Positions 7,115-16,187 of a stretch of 33,466 nucleotides of DNA are shown piece by piece. Each line of letters opens with the position of its first letter. Positions within the stretch are counted from its first letter, which is position 1. Location of the stretch: IMG/VR virus record IMGVR_UViG_3300025424_000026, positions 1 to 33,466 of that record; one strand, written 5' to 3'. This DNA is from a virus. The notes below the pieces were generated by a model that did not search any database, had not been told where the DNA came from, and saw nothing but the letters and a program-made list of their open reading frames with translations. A program made the position numbers and the translations under genes.

Positions 7115-9268
7115 TTAAACCATGGGACTTGGATTAATAATGTGCCATATTGCTTGGCCATTTTGTTGAACAGCCGCCAATTGAACTGGGATTGCCATTT
7201 TATCTCTAGGTATAAGAGACAATACTTCAACATTATTTTTAACTGCGGGTATGCAAATGTCCGGATCATCTTGGTTTAAATGTTCTAATGTCCATCCATT
7301 TATTGAAGCTATCTTTATTTGACAAGCTTTGGAAATAGGTTGCGCATCTTCTATTAATTGACCTACTCCAGATATCAATGAATATTTTGGTGGATCATGA
7401 GAGTATATTTCCGTTATCTTATCTACTAATGATTGTTCTTTGGGATTTAATTGAGTCATAGTTTCACTATTGGTTGATTCTTCAAGAAACTCCGCCGGCA
7501 TCAAGTCATTGTTTATCAAAAAGTCTCGATATTTTTCACGAATCGTAGGATCCAGTTTTTTGATGTTCATACAAAATAACACTGATCGATTTGCAGATAC
7601 CGCAGCCCATTGTACTAATGGAGCGGGATCTTTGATATAATCAATCATGTAATCCGCTTGTTGAACAGCCCATATTTGAAGTGGGATTGAAATTGGGAAT
7701 TTTTCAGCAAATAATTCAAAACAGCCGGGTTCTATTTTGATAATAGCTTTTATTAGACTTTCACTAGCTGAATCCAAGCGCTTGACCAGTCGTCGAATTT
7801 CATTCACTTCCGTTGTATAATCATTACCTGTTTTGATTCGTTCTGCTCGTTTACTGATATAATCCAATATCTGTTGATCAGTCCAAGTATTGGGATCCAG
7901 CGAATTATATTTTTTTGATTCCACGAACAGTCGGCGAGTAAATTGTTCTTTAGCCCAGTTATTGTAATATGTTTTGACATCCGCTATCACTGATTGCCTG
8001 GGATTTATTTCCCAGATTGCGTTATAGTTATTTTTTACCGCAGTCCATTGTATCATGGGAAGTGGATTATAAATTGTACTAATGACTAATCCATTGTTTT
8101 GCACAGCAGTTAGTTGGACCCCAATACTAGGTGTTTTGCAATAATAAAGCAAACTTGGATTTATTTTAACTAATTCTAATTGTAAATATTCACTCAAATC
8201 AGAACTAGCCATTATTCCATCAAATATGACGGCATCTCGACTATCATTATCACCAGTTTTATAGATTTCTTTTGCAAAATCAATAATATCACTTTCTGGC
8301 CAGGTGTCATCATTGAATGAGTTTGCCCATCTACCTTTAAATAGTCCCATTGTAAAATAACCATCGACTATAAAATATGATTCAGTTAGGGTGGTTTGTT
8401 TTTCTAGTTGTTCCAAATATTTCAGTCTTTCAGGAGTTAATTCAGATCTATATTTTTTCAAAAGATTAATATCCACTGATTCTATAGGTTTAATTGAATT
8501 GATTGCGCGAGGATTTTCTCGGCATGCGGCTGCTTGAATCAAGGGACTTGGTTCCCATATATTAATGATTACGGCACCATTTCTTTTAACGGCTTCTAAC
8601 TGCACCAATATACTTATTTCATTAAAACAATCAATTAGATAAGGGTCTAATTTTACAACAAATAGTTGAACTCGCTCACTTAAGTGGTCTGCATTACAGA
8701 GTGCATCAGTTAAAATATTATCCGTATTGTCGAAATTACGCTTTATAAATTCAATCTGTTCATCTTCATCAAGGTCATCAAGGTCTATTTGGTCATCACC
8801 ATAGTGTTCTAGACTTTCAAATATATTTGACTCAACTATAAATTTTCGATAACCCGGATTTTTATCAGCCCATTTATTGTATTCTTTTGCAAGTTCAGGC
8901 AATACACATGTAATAGGTCTAATATTCCATATTGATAATGGATCATTTTTGAACGCCGCCCACTGAATCATAGGAAGTGGGTTTTGAATTGCATCAATAT
9001 CAGACCCATTATTTTTTACTGCTGTCAATTGAACTTTTATGGTGGGATTCTTGAGACAACTAAAAAGCTCTCCACCGTCTATATTTATTAAAGCAAGTTG
9101 GACATCTTCACTCCATTCTTGACTTGCAATAATATTACGCACGTCCAGAAGATCCCAATTGCGTATCACATAATCAATTTTTTTATCGACCGGCAATGAT
9201 TTGAAATGGTTACACCGTTTTTCAAAAATTTTTGATTCCACTATTTTTTTGTGATTACTGAGTTTCAT
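7115..9268 (-). CDS. DUF4116-like repeat protein B (polyprotein-like, ends at a premature stop)
   Basis: 717 aa from the ATG at 9268 (a TTG one codon upstream is the alternative). It holds about five modules of roughly 135-155 residues, each with a QLxAVxxNGxxI..I.NPxPMIQWAA core. Module borders carry IVES (E11), IVES (E146), LTES (E296), FVES (E450) and LEES (E597). The even spacing and the repeated x-E-S suggest a string of domains released by the prohead protease encoded three genes downstream. The start overlaps the stop of gene A by 1 nt (TGATG). The last module is cut by a TAA where sister modules have CAA. No enzymatic motif is seen. Function unknown; internal head protein or head core is my inference. 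Confidence 0.7.
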   Translation of the reverse strand: MKLSNHKKIVESKIFEKRCNHFKSLPVDKKIDYVIRNWDLLDVRNIIASQEWSEDVQLALINIDGGELFSCLKNPTIKVQLTAVKNNGSDIDAIQNPLPMIQWAAFKNDPLSIWNIRPITCVLPELAKEYNKWADKNPGYRKFIVESNIFESLEHYGDDQIDLDDLDEDEQIEFIKRNFDNTDNILTDALCNADHLSERVQLFVVKLDPYLIDCFNEISILVQLEAVKRNGAVIINIWEPSPLIQAAACRENPRAINSIKPIESVDINLLKKYRSELTPERLKYLEQLEKQTTLTESYFIVDGYFTMGLFKGRWANSFNDDTWPESDIIDFAKEIYKTGDNDSRDAVIFDGIMASSDLSEYLQLELVKINPSLLYYCKTPSIGVQLTAVQNNGLVISTIYNPLPMIQWTAVKNNYNAIWEINPRQSVIADVKTYYNNWAKEQFTRRLFVESKKYNSLDPNTWTDQQILDYISKRAERIKTGNDYTTEVNEIRRLVKRLDSASESLIKAIIKIEPGCFELFAEKFPISIPLQIWAVQQADYMIDYIKDPAPLVQWAAVSANRSVLFCMNIKKLDPTIREKYRDFLINNDLMPAEFLEESTNSETMTQLNPKEQSLVDKITEIYSHDPPKYSLISGVGQLIEDAQPISKACQIKIASINGWTLEHLNQDDPDICIPAVKNNVEVLSLIPRDKMAIPVQLAAVQQNGQAIWHIINPSPMV

Positions 9269-10812
9269 CAATCAGTCCTGTAAAATGTAGGTTTTCTACT
9301 AGTAGGATGTTTAGAAGCCCACTCATTATATGCATCAATAATTTCAGGTAGTACACAAGATTGAGGATATATGTCCCAGATTACTGATTTGGATTTTTGG
9401 AAAGCTGCCCACTGTATCATAGATGCGGGATTTTCTATCATCAAAATACTACCCGGTTTTGATTTAACTGCCGCTAATTGAAATATTAAACTCCAAGGTT
9501 TTTCAAAACATCCCAAAAAGTTACCATTAATCGCAAGTATTTTTAATATGACTGCTTCACTTAAATCAGAGTCCATAATTACATCATCTAACATATGGTC
9601 TGGTTCATCATCTTGATGCAGTTTGACATATTCTACTTGCTGTTCTTCTGTCAAACCATTTAATGTTCTTCTAGGCGTGTTTAGATCCACTGATTCCATT
9701 AGGCTTTCTTGCTGTTCTATTTTTTCCAAATAAGCCAATTGTTCCGATCTCAAATAGTCTCTGTATTTCTTCAATAGTGATATGTCAATTGATTCAATAG
9801 GACTGATACAATTTATTGCATCTGGATTATTACTGCATGCAACACTCTGCACTAATGGAGTTGGATTTTTTATTTGTAATATAGTTTTACCATTATTATT
9901 TACGGCCATAAGTTGCCATTTGATTGAATTTGGTCTCGATATAATATCAGTAAGTGCATATGAGCATTTAGATAAGGCTATTTTAACTAATTCTTCAGTA
10001 AGGCCACTTATATATGGAATCGTATAGGGTTCTTTTTCAATAATCCTTTTTTTAAATTCATAACATGGATGTTTGATTATTTTTATTAGGCCAAATATAG
10101 CCTTGCTTGAATTGCTTGACTTCACAGCCGCTAATTGCAATTCATCTGATGGGTCTGGCATCCATTCAATCGCTAGTGGGAATTTTTTTACAGTAGCTAG
10201 TTTAACTTTTTCACTTGGATTAATACCAGAATCAATTAATTGTCTATATCCTAATTTATTACTGGTAGCATATAAAATCTGTTGTTCATCAGTTTCTAAT
10301 TGCTGCTTATTTACCATGGAATTATTAGTAATAGGTGAAATTGATAAATTTAATTTGATAAAATCGATTTGTTCAGTTATCGTCTTTCTTAGAAATTCAC
10401 TGGGTCTTATTTCTACCAGCTTTTTACCATCTGGTGATAATAATTTAGCAATATTTGTATCTACGAGACTTGGCGGACTGAATTTATTCCAGACCATGAT
10501 AGGAGAAACTGAAACAAAAGAAATTGATTGTCTACCCTGTGACGGGAATTCAATAGCAGCCAAATATTCAAAAGGATAACCAAACTGAGTCAATAAATGT
10601 TGAAAAGCGTTAAACGTTGATTGCTGTACTGGAGTAAATGTATAATCTTCTGGCTGACCACTCCAATATATAGACTGCGGATCACCCGGTTTCCTATTTC
10701 TCAACAGGGGATTTCCCACATTACCAGGCAATTTCTTCATCGCATCATATTCGTCTTTAGTATATGATCGATAAGTATTGTTTTCCAATAAGGTAATAAG
10801 CCGAGATGTCAT
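9268..10812 (-). CDS. DUF4116-like repeat protein A, probable internal head or core protein
   Basis: 514 aa. The first 170 residues are unique (SYTKDEYDAM and FEYLAAIEFPSQGRQSIS), perhaps a small separate domain. The rest is DUF4116-like repeat, with PTPLVQSVAC, KKYRDYLRSEQLAYLEKIE and then LMES (E373), and a last module ending near PASMIQWAAF. LLEN at residues 8-11 could be a processed N-terminal leader. A late-type octamer sits exactly 4 nt before the ATG and AAGGG abuts the ATG, too close to act as a normal ribosome-binding site. First of three tandem repeat genes following the portal. Confidence 0.7.
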   Translation of the reverse strand: MTSRLITLLENNTYRSYTKDEYDAMKKLPGNVGNPLLRNRKPGDPQSIYWSGQPEDYTFTPVQQSTFNAFQHLLTQFGYPFEYLAAIEFPSQGRQSISFVSVSPIMVWNKFSPPSLVDTNIAKLLSPDGKKLVEIRPSEFLRKTITEQIDFIKLNLSISPITNNSMVNKQQLETDEQQILYATSNKLGYRQLIDSGINPSEKVKLATVKKFPLAIEWMPDPSDELQLAAVKSSNSSKAIFGLIKIIKHPCYEFKKRIIEKEPYTIPYISGLTEELVKIALSKCSYALTDIISRPNSIKWQLMAVNNNGKTILQIKNPTPLVQSVACSNNPDAINCISPIESIDISLLKKYRDYLRSEQLAYLEKIEQQESLMESVDLNTPRRTLNGLTEEQQVEYVKLHQDDEPDHMLDDVIMDSDLSEAVILKILAINGNFLGCFEKPWSLIFQLAAVKSKPGSILMIENPASMIQWAAFQKSKSVIWDIYPQSCVLPEIIDAYNEWASKHPTSRKPTFYRTD

Positions 10813-10816
10813 CCCT

Positions 10817-10824
10817 TATTTATT
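10817..10824 (-). promoter_or_regulatory. Late-promoter-like octamer AATAAATA, 4 nt before the ATG
   Basis: Minus strand: AATAAATA, AGGG, ATG (10812). It fills the 14-bp gap between the portal stop and gene A, so it is not forced by coding. The predicted start of transcription falls on the start codon. Confidence 0.5.
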
Positions 10825-10826
10825 AA

Positions 10827-12605
10827 TTATAGACCTTCCAAGCCAGTTCCATTGGTTGCTGAGTTTTGCACTTCTGTTGAAGCCGGTGTATTTTCTTCTG
10901 CTTGTGGCGCGACTTCAGTGGGTTCGGCCCCAGGTGCACCAAAATCACCACCCATATCAAATCCACCAGCTTGTGGTTTAACTCCCACTGAACTCAATCC
11001 CAATTGGTTGGAATCAATTGGTGATTGTCCAGTCTGTGATTTCAACCTGCTGGCATTTTCTTCTTTCCACATACGTTCGTTTTCCAAGATGTCTTCATCA
11101 GTCCATCCCAGATATTTCTTTAGAGCATACCGTTGACTCATGAATCGATTTGCATTAGTTGACATAATACTACTATAGATATTAATACGTTCAGAATCCA
11201 ATTGTATTTGTCGATATTCACTGAAACTTTGTGGTGGCCACATCTGTAGACTAAAATCACTACTGGATATTTCAATACCACGGTTCTTCAAAAACATTTT
11301 AAATTCGTGATCTAGGATCGGAGTAAAATTATTTTGTAGTCGAGCACAATACTTACTGAATCGAAACTCTTGTATGTATGCCGTACCAACTTTACCATCA
11401 TTGAATGTTGCGGTGCCATCATCTGGCCCAGTTGGCAAATAACTACTGGGAATTCCAAGTCCTCTGAACAACTTGTTCTGGAAAAATTTCAAATCATCTA
11501 TTGAACCCAAATTCTCCCCACCTGGCAGTGGCTCAATAGTCGTACCTTTGCCTTCTGAATCAGTTGCAAGGAAAAAATTGTCTGTTATTGAAATTGGTGA
11601 ATAGGATGCATCCACCGCCGATCTCCCATTTGATGTCTGTGAAGGGATTCTACGTTGATATATTTCCTGCTTAACTCTCTCTACGAACTGTTGAGCACGC
11701 GGTCCACTCAGCCCACCAACGTCAATTTTAAATACTAGTCGTTCAGGTGCTCGAACGATTCTATATATAATGACTGCATCTTCCAACAAATCCTTTTGTT
11801 TGAAGATTTTAAAAACATTTTCTAATATACTTGTTCCAAATGGCCACTGGCCATCCAGTCCTTCACTCAAACTAAAATGAACCACGTGCACTGCATCAAC
11901 AGCGAAATTACTAGCTTGACTCATAAAACGGCTATTGCGGCTTGACTGACTATGGATTCCCATGCTAACTGCACCTGCTCCAAGTCCAGTATTTGCATTA
12001 CGAGGAACACCACTGGGGAAAGTATAGGCATCATGCACCAACATGTTGGATCCAACTTGTGATATCAAATTGAGATCCAAGTCACTTACCACATATTGTT
12101 CAATCTTCTTGCCTTTGGATTCATTGACAATAATTTTTTCTACTTTGTTGGGGTCAACCCAAATAAGCTGACATGTTTCAGGATCGCGTATGAAAAATTG
12201 ATCACCATATTTTAAGGTGTTTCTAAATGTTCTCCAAACACGTTTTTTCCAGTCGTTGATTTTAGCCCACTGAGTTAGGGCTTCTTTGAGTATTTTAATC
12301 TCTGTTTCAGTTAAGTTATCACCATATAATATGGTAAATGGCTCATCATCAATTTCGAATGTTTGAGTAGAAAAATCTGCAATAATATCAAGTGCTCGAT
12401 TCACATCAGAATCATTATCCATTTGTTCGTACTGCATATAGCGTTCAATTCGATTTGCTGAGCCACTATATACTTCAGGCAGTGGGCTACCATATTTGTC
12501 CATGGACGTAGCTGATCCATTTGCTGTTGTTTGTTTTTTCTCTAAACGTTTTTGAACTTCTGCTGCTGTGGGAACAGCTGAAAAATATTTTTGCCAACGA
12601 GCCAT
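10827..12605 (-). CDS. 20: Portal protein, gp20-like
   Basis: 592 aa, near the length of T4 gp20 (524 aa). Typical portal features: SANRIERYMQYEQMDNDSDVNRALDIIADF near residues 49-78, then WVDPNKVEKI, the stretch EDAVIIYRIVRAPERLVFKIDVG (about 280-302), and the clip/stem region GKGTTIEPLPGGENLGSIDDLKFFQNKLFRGLGIP. It forms the dodecameric ring at the head vertex through which DNA passes. The C-terminal 60 residues are low-complexity Gly/Pro/Ala/Glu. AGGAA lies 6 nt before the ATG, with a late-type octamer about 25 nt upstream. Confidence 0.92.
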   Translation of the reverse strand: MARWQKYFSAVPTAAEVQKRLEKKQTTANGSATSMDKYGSPLPEVYSGSANRIERYMQYEQMDNDSDVNRALDIIADFSTQTFEIDDEPFTILYGDNLTETEIKILKEALTQWAKINDWKKRVWRTFRNTLKYGDQFFIRDPETCQLIWVDPNKVEKIIVNESKGKKIEQYVVSDLDLNLISQVGSNMLVHDAYTFPSGVPRNANTGLGAGAVSMGIHSQSSRNSRFMSQASNFAVDAVHVVHFSLSEGLDGQWPFGTSILENVFKIFKQKDLLEDAVIIYRIVRAPERLVFKIDVGGLSGPRAQQFVERVKQEIYQRRIPSQTSNGRSAVDASYSPISITDNFFLATDSEGKGTTIEPLPGGENLGSIDDLKFFQNKLFRGLGIPSSYLPTGPDDGTATFNDGKVGTAYIQEFRFSKYCARLQNNFTPILDHEFKMFLKNRGIEISSSDFSLQMWPPQSFSEYRQIQLDSERINIYSSIMSTNANRFMSQRYALKKYLGWTDEDILENERMWKEENASRLKSQTGQSPIDSNQLGLSSVGVKPQAGGFDMGGDFGAPGAEPTEVAPQAEENTPASTEVQNSATNGTGLEGL

Positions 12606-12630
12606 TAAATTCCTAAATATACATTACAAG

Positions 12631-12638
12631 TATTTATT
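12631..12638 (-). promoter_or_regulatory. Late promoter AATAAATA of the portal gene
   Basis: Minus strand CAATAAATACTTG in the 49-bp gap between tape measure and portal. The distance to the ATG (25 nt) leaves a leader containing AGGAA, the normal late-gene arrangement, unlike the 4-nt class. Confidence 0.55.
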
Positions 12639-12654
12639 GATTTATTTGATCAAA

Positions 12655-15060
12655 TCAATATATTTGATTTCCAGATTTCTTTAGTTGACTGATCATGTCA
12701 CCATGTCCTCGAGCCGTAACATTCGCAAGTATATTTACGGCGGTTTCTACTTGTCCCAACAATTCTATTTGTCTTTGATTAGCTTTTTGTACTGCTACAT
12801 AATGTTCCAGAGTTTTCTTTATTACTACATCCATGGTATTTGCCGGGCCGGTAGTAGTCGTTGTTCCCGGGGTAGCAACTGCTTTTCCTTCAGTCATCAT
12901 ACCCGCTAAGCCCAATCCACCACTCAGTAAACCAAGTGGCACTCCAGCAACTGCACCAATTCCAGTAGAGTCCAGACCAGTTGCAAGTAGACCAGTTGCT
13001 GCACCTGCTCCATATAGTCCAGCACTCAACCAATTGCCTTTTTGTGCTTGGCTTGCTGCACCCGCTATATCTAATGCGGCCCCTACGCCTGGTATGAAAC
13101 GTCCCAAAGTTTTACCAAACAGTTTGCCACCACCTTTGGCAGCTACTTGTGCAGCTTCTTCACCGGCTGGATTGGAAATTAATCCTGCTATATTTTTTAT
13201 TGCATTACCGCCTGCGCCAATAATGCCTTTAGCAAGTAATGCACCCCCACCCAATACACCAATATCACGGGCACCTCGGCCAGCAATAGCACCAACCTTT
13301 TTAATATTATCAGCACCAATTAAATTTTTAACATAATCTATAAAATCTGTAAAAATTTTACCAATTGTTTTTAGAGGACTGCCAATTTTCGTATCCCATT
13401 CATCTACAGATTTTGAAATCCAATTACCAAACTTGCCCAATTGTTCCCCAACCCATCCCAATCCTTTTCCAGCAAGATCAATAACTTTTGATAGGTCATG
13501 CAGGGTTGCAGCAACTTGTCCCAGGCCTGATCCCAAAGCATCCATGGCCGGAATTAAAATTGGAATCAAATTCAACAGCAATCTATCGAATGAAGCTGAC
13601 AATTTGTTCATTTGAATTTTCAATTTTTCTTGTACTCGAATAGCTTCTTTTTGTTCAGTACTCATTAAGGTACCATCAGCATTACGACCTTCCAAGGCAT
13701 TTCTACTGGCCTGTGTCAAAGCAACCAGTTGACGAGCTGAATCACCCACTGGCCCACTCATACCAGCAAATGCTTGTAGCCTAGCCAATGCTTCAGGATT
13801 GGCGATAGCTTTGGCCAATTTTCTAGTAGCTTCAGTGGTGTCACCACCTGCTTTGGCAATATCACCCAGCTCACGGAAAGCATCAAATGCCCCTGCTTGA
13901 TTTAGTACCATGGTCATTTCGGGACCAACCCCTGCCAGTCCACGACTTATATAACCACCAAGTGCATTGTCTATCTGAGTATGTTGTGTACCAAACGTTT
14001 TGGCAATCTCAGGAAGTACTTTGGTAATCATATTTTCACGAACCGCTCCGGGCAATCCAGCTAGAGCAATTTGCATGTCTGCATTATTATATGATGAATT
14101 GATCTGTTTTTCCAATTCACGTCGATTCATACCTGTTACTTCAGCAACTTGGTTTAATTCCTGCAAATATTTGTTGGTACTAACTACCAGTTGACTATCT
14201 GATTTACCACGCATATCACCTGTTAACCGAAGTGTTTCCAAATAATCCAATTGTGCATCACGAGCTTCTTCATTGGTCATAAACAGCTCAGAACCCATTT
14301 TTGTTAATTTGCTAAAAGCATTTCCCAATTCAACTGTGCGTTGAATGCCTAGATAAGCAGTGGCAGCAGAATGCTGAGTGAGTTCTTTATTAAGTTCTTC
14401 TGATTTCAAACCCGAAGCGTAAAGCATGTCTGTATATTGAGTTAAGCCTAGACTAAATCCCTGTCCCACTTCATCCAAAGACAGCAAACTTTTTGATATC
14501 TGCACAAAACGATGTTCCACCATTTCCACAGTTTTTTCCAATACCTCAAACCCAATAGCTAGTTCAGTACCCTCTAATGCCAGCGTTCCCAAATTACCAA
14601 TGACAGATGATATAGCGTTACCCGCTGACGCAGATCCACCCACTAATCCCAACGTGTATGAAGACATTGCTTTTCTGAATGCAGCCGATTGTCGTTTTGC
14701 CGCATCTGCATTTTTACCAGTGGCATCTGCTTCTTCTTTGGCTTCCTGCTCTTTGGTTTTTTTCCAACCGTCTTTGGCTTTTGCTTCAGCGCTACTTGCA
14801 TTAGCAGCATCCTTAGCAGCTTTGGTTGATAGATTTAAAGCTGCTTCAAATTCCTGAACAGCCTTTTTACCACCATCCCCTCGTTCCACATATTTTTTGA
14901 ACGCAGATAGTAATATTTGTCCATTGGTGTTTGTTTTACTAACCAGATCCTTTAGAGTCTTTTCAGTTGCCCAGTCAATGCGATCTTTATTGACAATCTT
15001 AATAGGCAGTGGATTGGAATCTTTGATTGCTTTACCATCGGCTGTTGTAATATCAGTCAT
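12655..15060 (-). CDS. Probable tail tape measure protein
   Basis: 801 aa. An N-terminal Ala/Lys/Glu coiled coil (about residues 70-130) is followed by a long helical middle, a hydrophobic stretch near residues 490-540 (LLLNLIPILIPAMDALGSGLG) and a Gly/Ala-rich membrane-active C-terminal third (GGGALLAKGIIGAGGN and similar). That layout is typical of tape measure proteins, which set tail length and line the tube. By the usual rule of about 0.15 nm per residue, 801 residues would fit a tail of about 120 nm. T4 gp29 is shorter (590 aa). It starts back to back with the gp26-like gene, in keeping with tail genes. No clear Shine-Dalgarno sequence precedes the ATG. It could instead be another large tail component. 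Confidence 0.65.
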   Translation of the reverse strand: MTDITTADGKAIKDSNPLPIKIVNKDRIDWATEKTLKDLVSKTNTNGQILLSAFKKYVERGDGGKKAVQEFEAALNLSTKAAKDAANASSAEAKAKDGWKKTKEQEAKEEADATGKNADAAKRQSAAFRKAMSSYTLGLVGGSASAGNAISSVIGNLGTLALEGTELAIGFEVLEKTVEMVEHRFVQISKSLLSLDEVGQGFSLGLTQYTDMLYASGLKSEELNKELTQHSAATAYLGIQRTVELGNAFSKLTKMGSELFMTNEEARDAQLDYLETLRLTGDMRGKSDSQLVVSTNKYLQELNQVAEVTGMNRRELEKQINSSYNNADMQIALAGLPGAVRENMITKVLPEIAKTFGTQHTQIDNALGGYISRGLAGVGPEMTMVLNQAGAFDAFRELGDIAKAGGDTTEATRKLAKAIANPEALARLQAFAGMSGPVGDSARQLVALTQASRNALEGRNADGTLMSTEQKEAIRVQEKLKIQMNKLSASFDRLLLNLIPILIPAMDALGSGLGQVAATLHDLSKVIDLAGKGLGWVGEQLGKFGNWISKSVDEWDTKIGSPLKTIGKIFTDFIDYVKNLIGADNIKKVGAIAGRGARDIGVLGGGALLAKGIIGAGGNAIKNIAGLISNPAGEEAAQVAAKGGGKLFGKTLGRFIPGVGAALDIAGAASQAQKGNWLSAGLYGAGAATGLLATGLDSTGIGAVAGVPLGLLSGGLGLAGMMTEGKAVATPGTTTTTGPANTMDVVIKKTLEHYVAVQKANQRQIELLGQVETAVNILANVTARGHGDMISQLKKSGNQIY

Positions 15061-15078
15061 AAAGTACCATTTTAATAG

Positions 15079-15086
15079 GATAAATA
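15079..15086 (+). promoter_or_regulatory. Late promoter-like GATAAATA of the gp26-like gene
   Basis: GATAAATA lies 28 nt before the ATG at 15115, leaving a leader with AGGAA at 15106-15110. It sits face to face with the minus-strand octamer at 15097-15104, so the two divergent tail genes share a compact late control region. Confidence 0.5.
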
Positions 15087-15096
15087 GTCATATACT

Positions 15097-15104
15097 TATT
15101 TATT
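15097..15104 (-). promoter_or_regulatory. Late promoter-like AATAAATA of the tape measure gene
   Basis: AATAAATA on the minus strand, 36 nt before the ATG at 15060. Five nt after the octamer an ATG opens a 12-codon ORF (MTIYPIKMVLYD) that overlaps the tape measure start in another frame. Whether this leader ORF is used is unknown. Confidence 0.45.
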
Positions 15105-15114
15105 CAGGAAAAAC

Positions 15115-15963
15115 ATGACACAAAATCCACTCAAGTCACACTTTAGACAACCACAAATATTTGTTAAATTTCCCAGTCAAGATCGCTGGTACACAGATTC
15201 TGACATTGACAATCATCAAAAAGATCACAGTGTCTATGCAATGAGGGCGATTGACGACATCATGTTGAATACTCCAGATGCACTTTTAAATGGACATGCC
15301 TTAGAAACTATTATTTCGGGTTGTTGCCCAGATATTAAAAATGTCAAGAATTTCAAATCACCTGATCTAGATGCTCTATATGTTGCTATTAAAGCAGCTA
15401 CAAACAATGGATTAATTGAACTTGAACGCACATGTGAACGTTGTAGTCATGAAAATTTGGTTGACCTCAATTGTCAGATGTTGTTGGACACGATGAGTTT
15501 TGTAGATGATTCAGATTGTTTTATTGAAATGGATCAACAGTTGCTCATTGAAATACAACCCTATAATTTTGAAATGAAACAATTGTTCCTACAGCATCAA
15601 TTTGAAGAAGAAAAACTAATCAAAATGACAGTTGTTGAATCACCAGATGACGAATTCCTACAAGCTGCTCGCATATCAGAGAGTGTGGAACGGCTAAGTC
15701 AAATCACGTTCAATCTAGTAGCAAAAAGTATTATCAGTATCAAAATACTGGAAACCAATCAAGTAGTGCGTGATTCTGATTTTATTAATGAATGGTTGGT
15801 TAATATTGAAAAAGAACGTGCAGACCAAGTTTTTGATGCTGTTAAAAAGCTGAATGCAATTGGCATCAATAAAAACATTCATTTTGAATGTCAAAATTGT
15901 CAACATGTTTGGGAAGAAACGCTGGAGTTTGAACCCACACATTTTTTCGCCAAACGCTCTTGA
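15115..15963 (+). CDS. Baseplate hub subunit, gp26-like
   Basis: 282 aa. Two Cys pairs, CERC near residue 105 and CQNC near residue 262, flank the domain like a split zinc site, and the pattern of a Cys near position 65 (ISGCCPD), DLDALYVAIKAATN and then CERC matches the gp26-type T4 baseplate proteins. It would act in hub assembly. The start has AGGAA 4 nt upstream. The last codons contain T-TTT-TTC at 15942-15948 followed by a stem-loop, a likely -1 frameshift site that would fuse it to the next small ORF as a 357-aa product. The family call rests on motif pattern only. Confidence 0.6.
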   Translation: MTQNPLKSHFRQPQIFVKFPSQDRWYTDSDIDNHQKDHSVYAMRAIDDIMLNTPDALLNGHALETIISGCCPDIKNVKNFKSPDLDALYVAIKAATNNGLIELERTCERCSHENLVDLNCQMLLDTMSFVDDSDCFIEMDQQLLIEIQPYNFEMKQLFLQHQFEEEKLIKMTVVESPDDEFLQAARISESVERLSQITFNLVAKSIISIKILETNQVVRDSDFINEWLVNIEKERADQVFDAVKKLNAIGINKNIHFECQNCQHVWEETLEFEPTHFFAKRS

Positions 15964-16001
15964 CATTTGATTCGGAAGCCATTGAATCACTTCTCAAGAG
16001 C
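15942..16001 (+). promoter_or_regulatory. Candidate -1 programmed ribosomal frameshift signal
   Basis: The slippery heptamer T TTT TTC (15942-15948) is in the gp26-like zero frame. Seven nt later a perfect 8-bp stem starts: GCTCTTGA (15956-15963) pairs with TCAAGAGC (15994-16001). Inside it a second stem, TGATTC (15968-15973) with GAATCA (15984-15989), closes a 10-nt loop. The heptamer falls within the 30-nt stretch (15933-15963) in which both frames are open. Sequence, spacing and structure all fit known -1 frameshift sites such as that of lambda G/GT. Confidence 0.7.
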
Positions 16002-16187
16002 ATGAAGAAAAATAAAAAATTGATTGAACTGGAATTGATGAGACTAATGTTTTATTCGCGTGGTTCGATCGACATCAATTCAGTTTATGAAATTGATCGA
16101 GGGCAACGTGAACTAATGGCAGAAGTCATTGAAGAATACTACAGTAAATTGAATGGTGGTACTGAAGAGCTGCTGATTTCCAATTGA
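15960..16187 (+). CDS. Small tail assembly chaperone-like ORF, probably made as a -1 frameshift extension
   Basis: 75 aa if read from the TTG at 15960, the only start near the 5' end. The next in-frame ATG (16002) has no spaced ribosome-binding site. The middle, LELMRLMFYSRGSIDINSVYEIDRGQRELM, resembles the short helical proteins that follow gp26-type genes (T4 gp51 class or lambda T class), which help load the tape measure. Because no good start exists and a frameshift signal lies just upstream, the likely product is gp26-like residues 1-278 plus 79 residues from this frame. Confidence 0.6.
   Translation: MTFDSEAIESLLKSMKKNKKLIELELMRLMFYSRGSIDINSVYEIDRGQRELMAEVIEEYYSKLNGGTEELLISN

Noticed and set aside
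10073-10579. Plus-strand ORF of 168 codons
   Set aside because: It is antisense to the DUF4116-like gene A, with hydrophobic composition typical of the reverse complement and no ribosome-binding site.
12833-13336. Plus-strand ORF of 167 codons rich in Pro and Ala
   Set aside because: It is the mirror of the Gly/Ala-rich end of the tape measure gene and has no family features.
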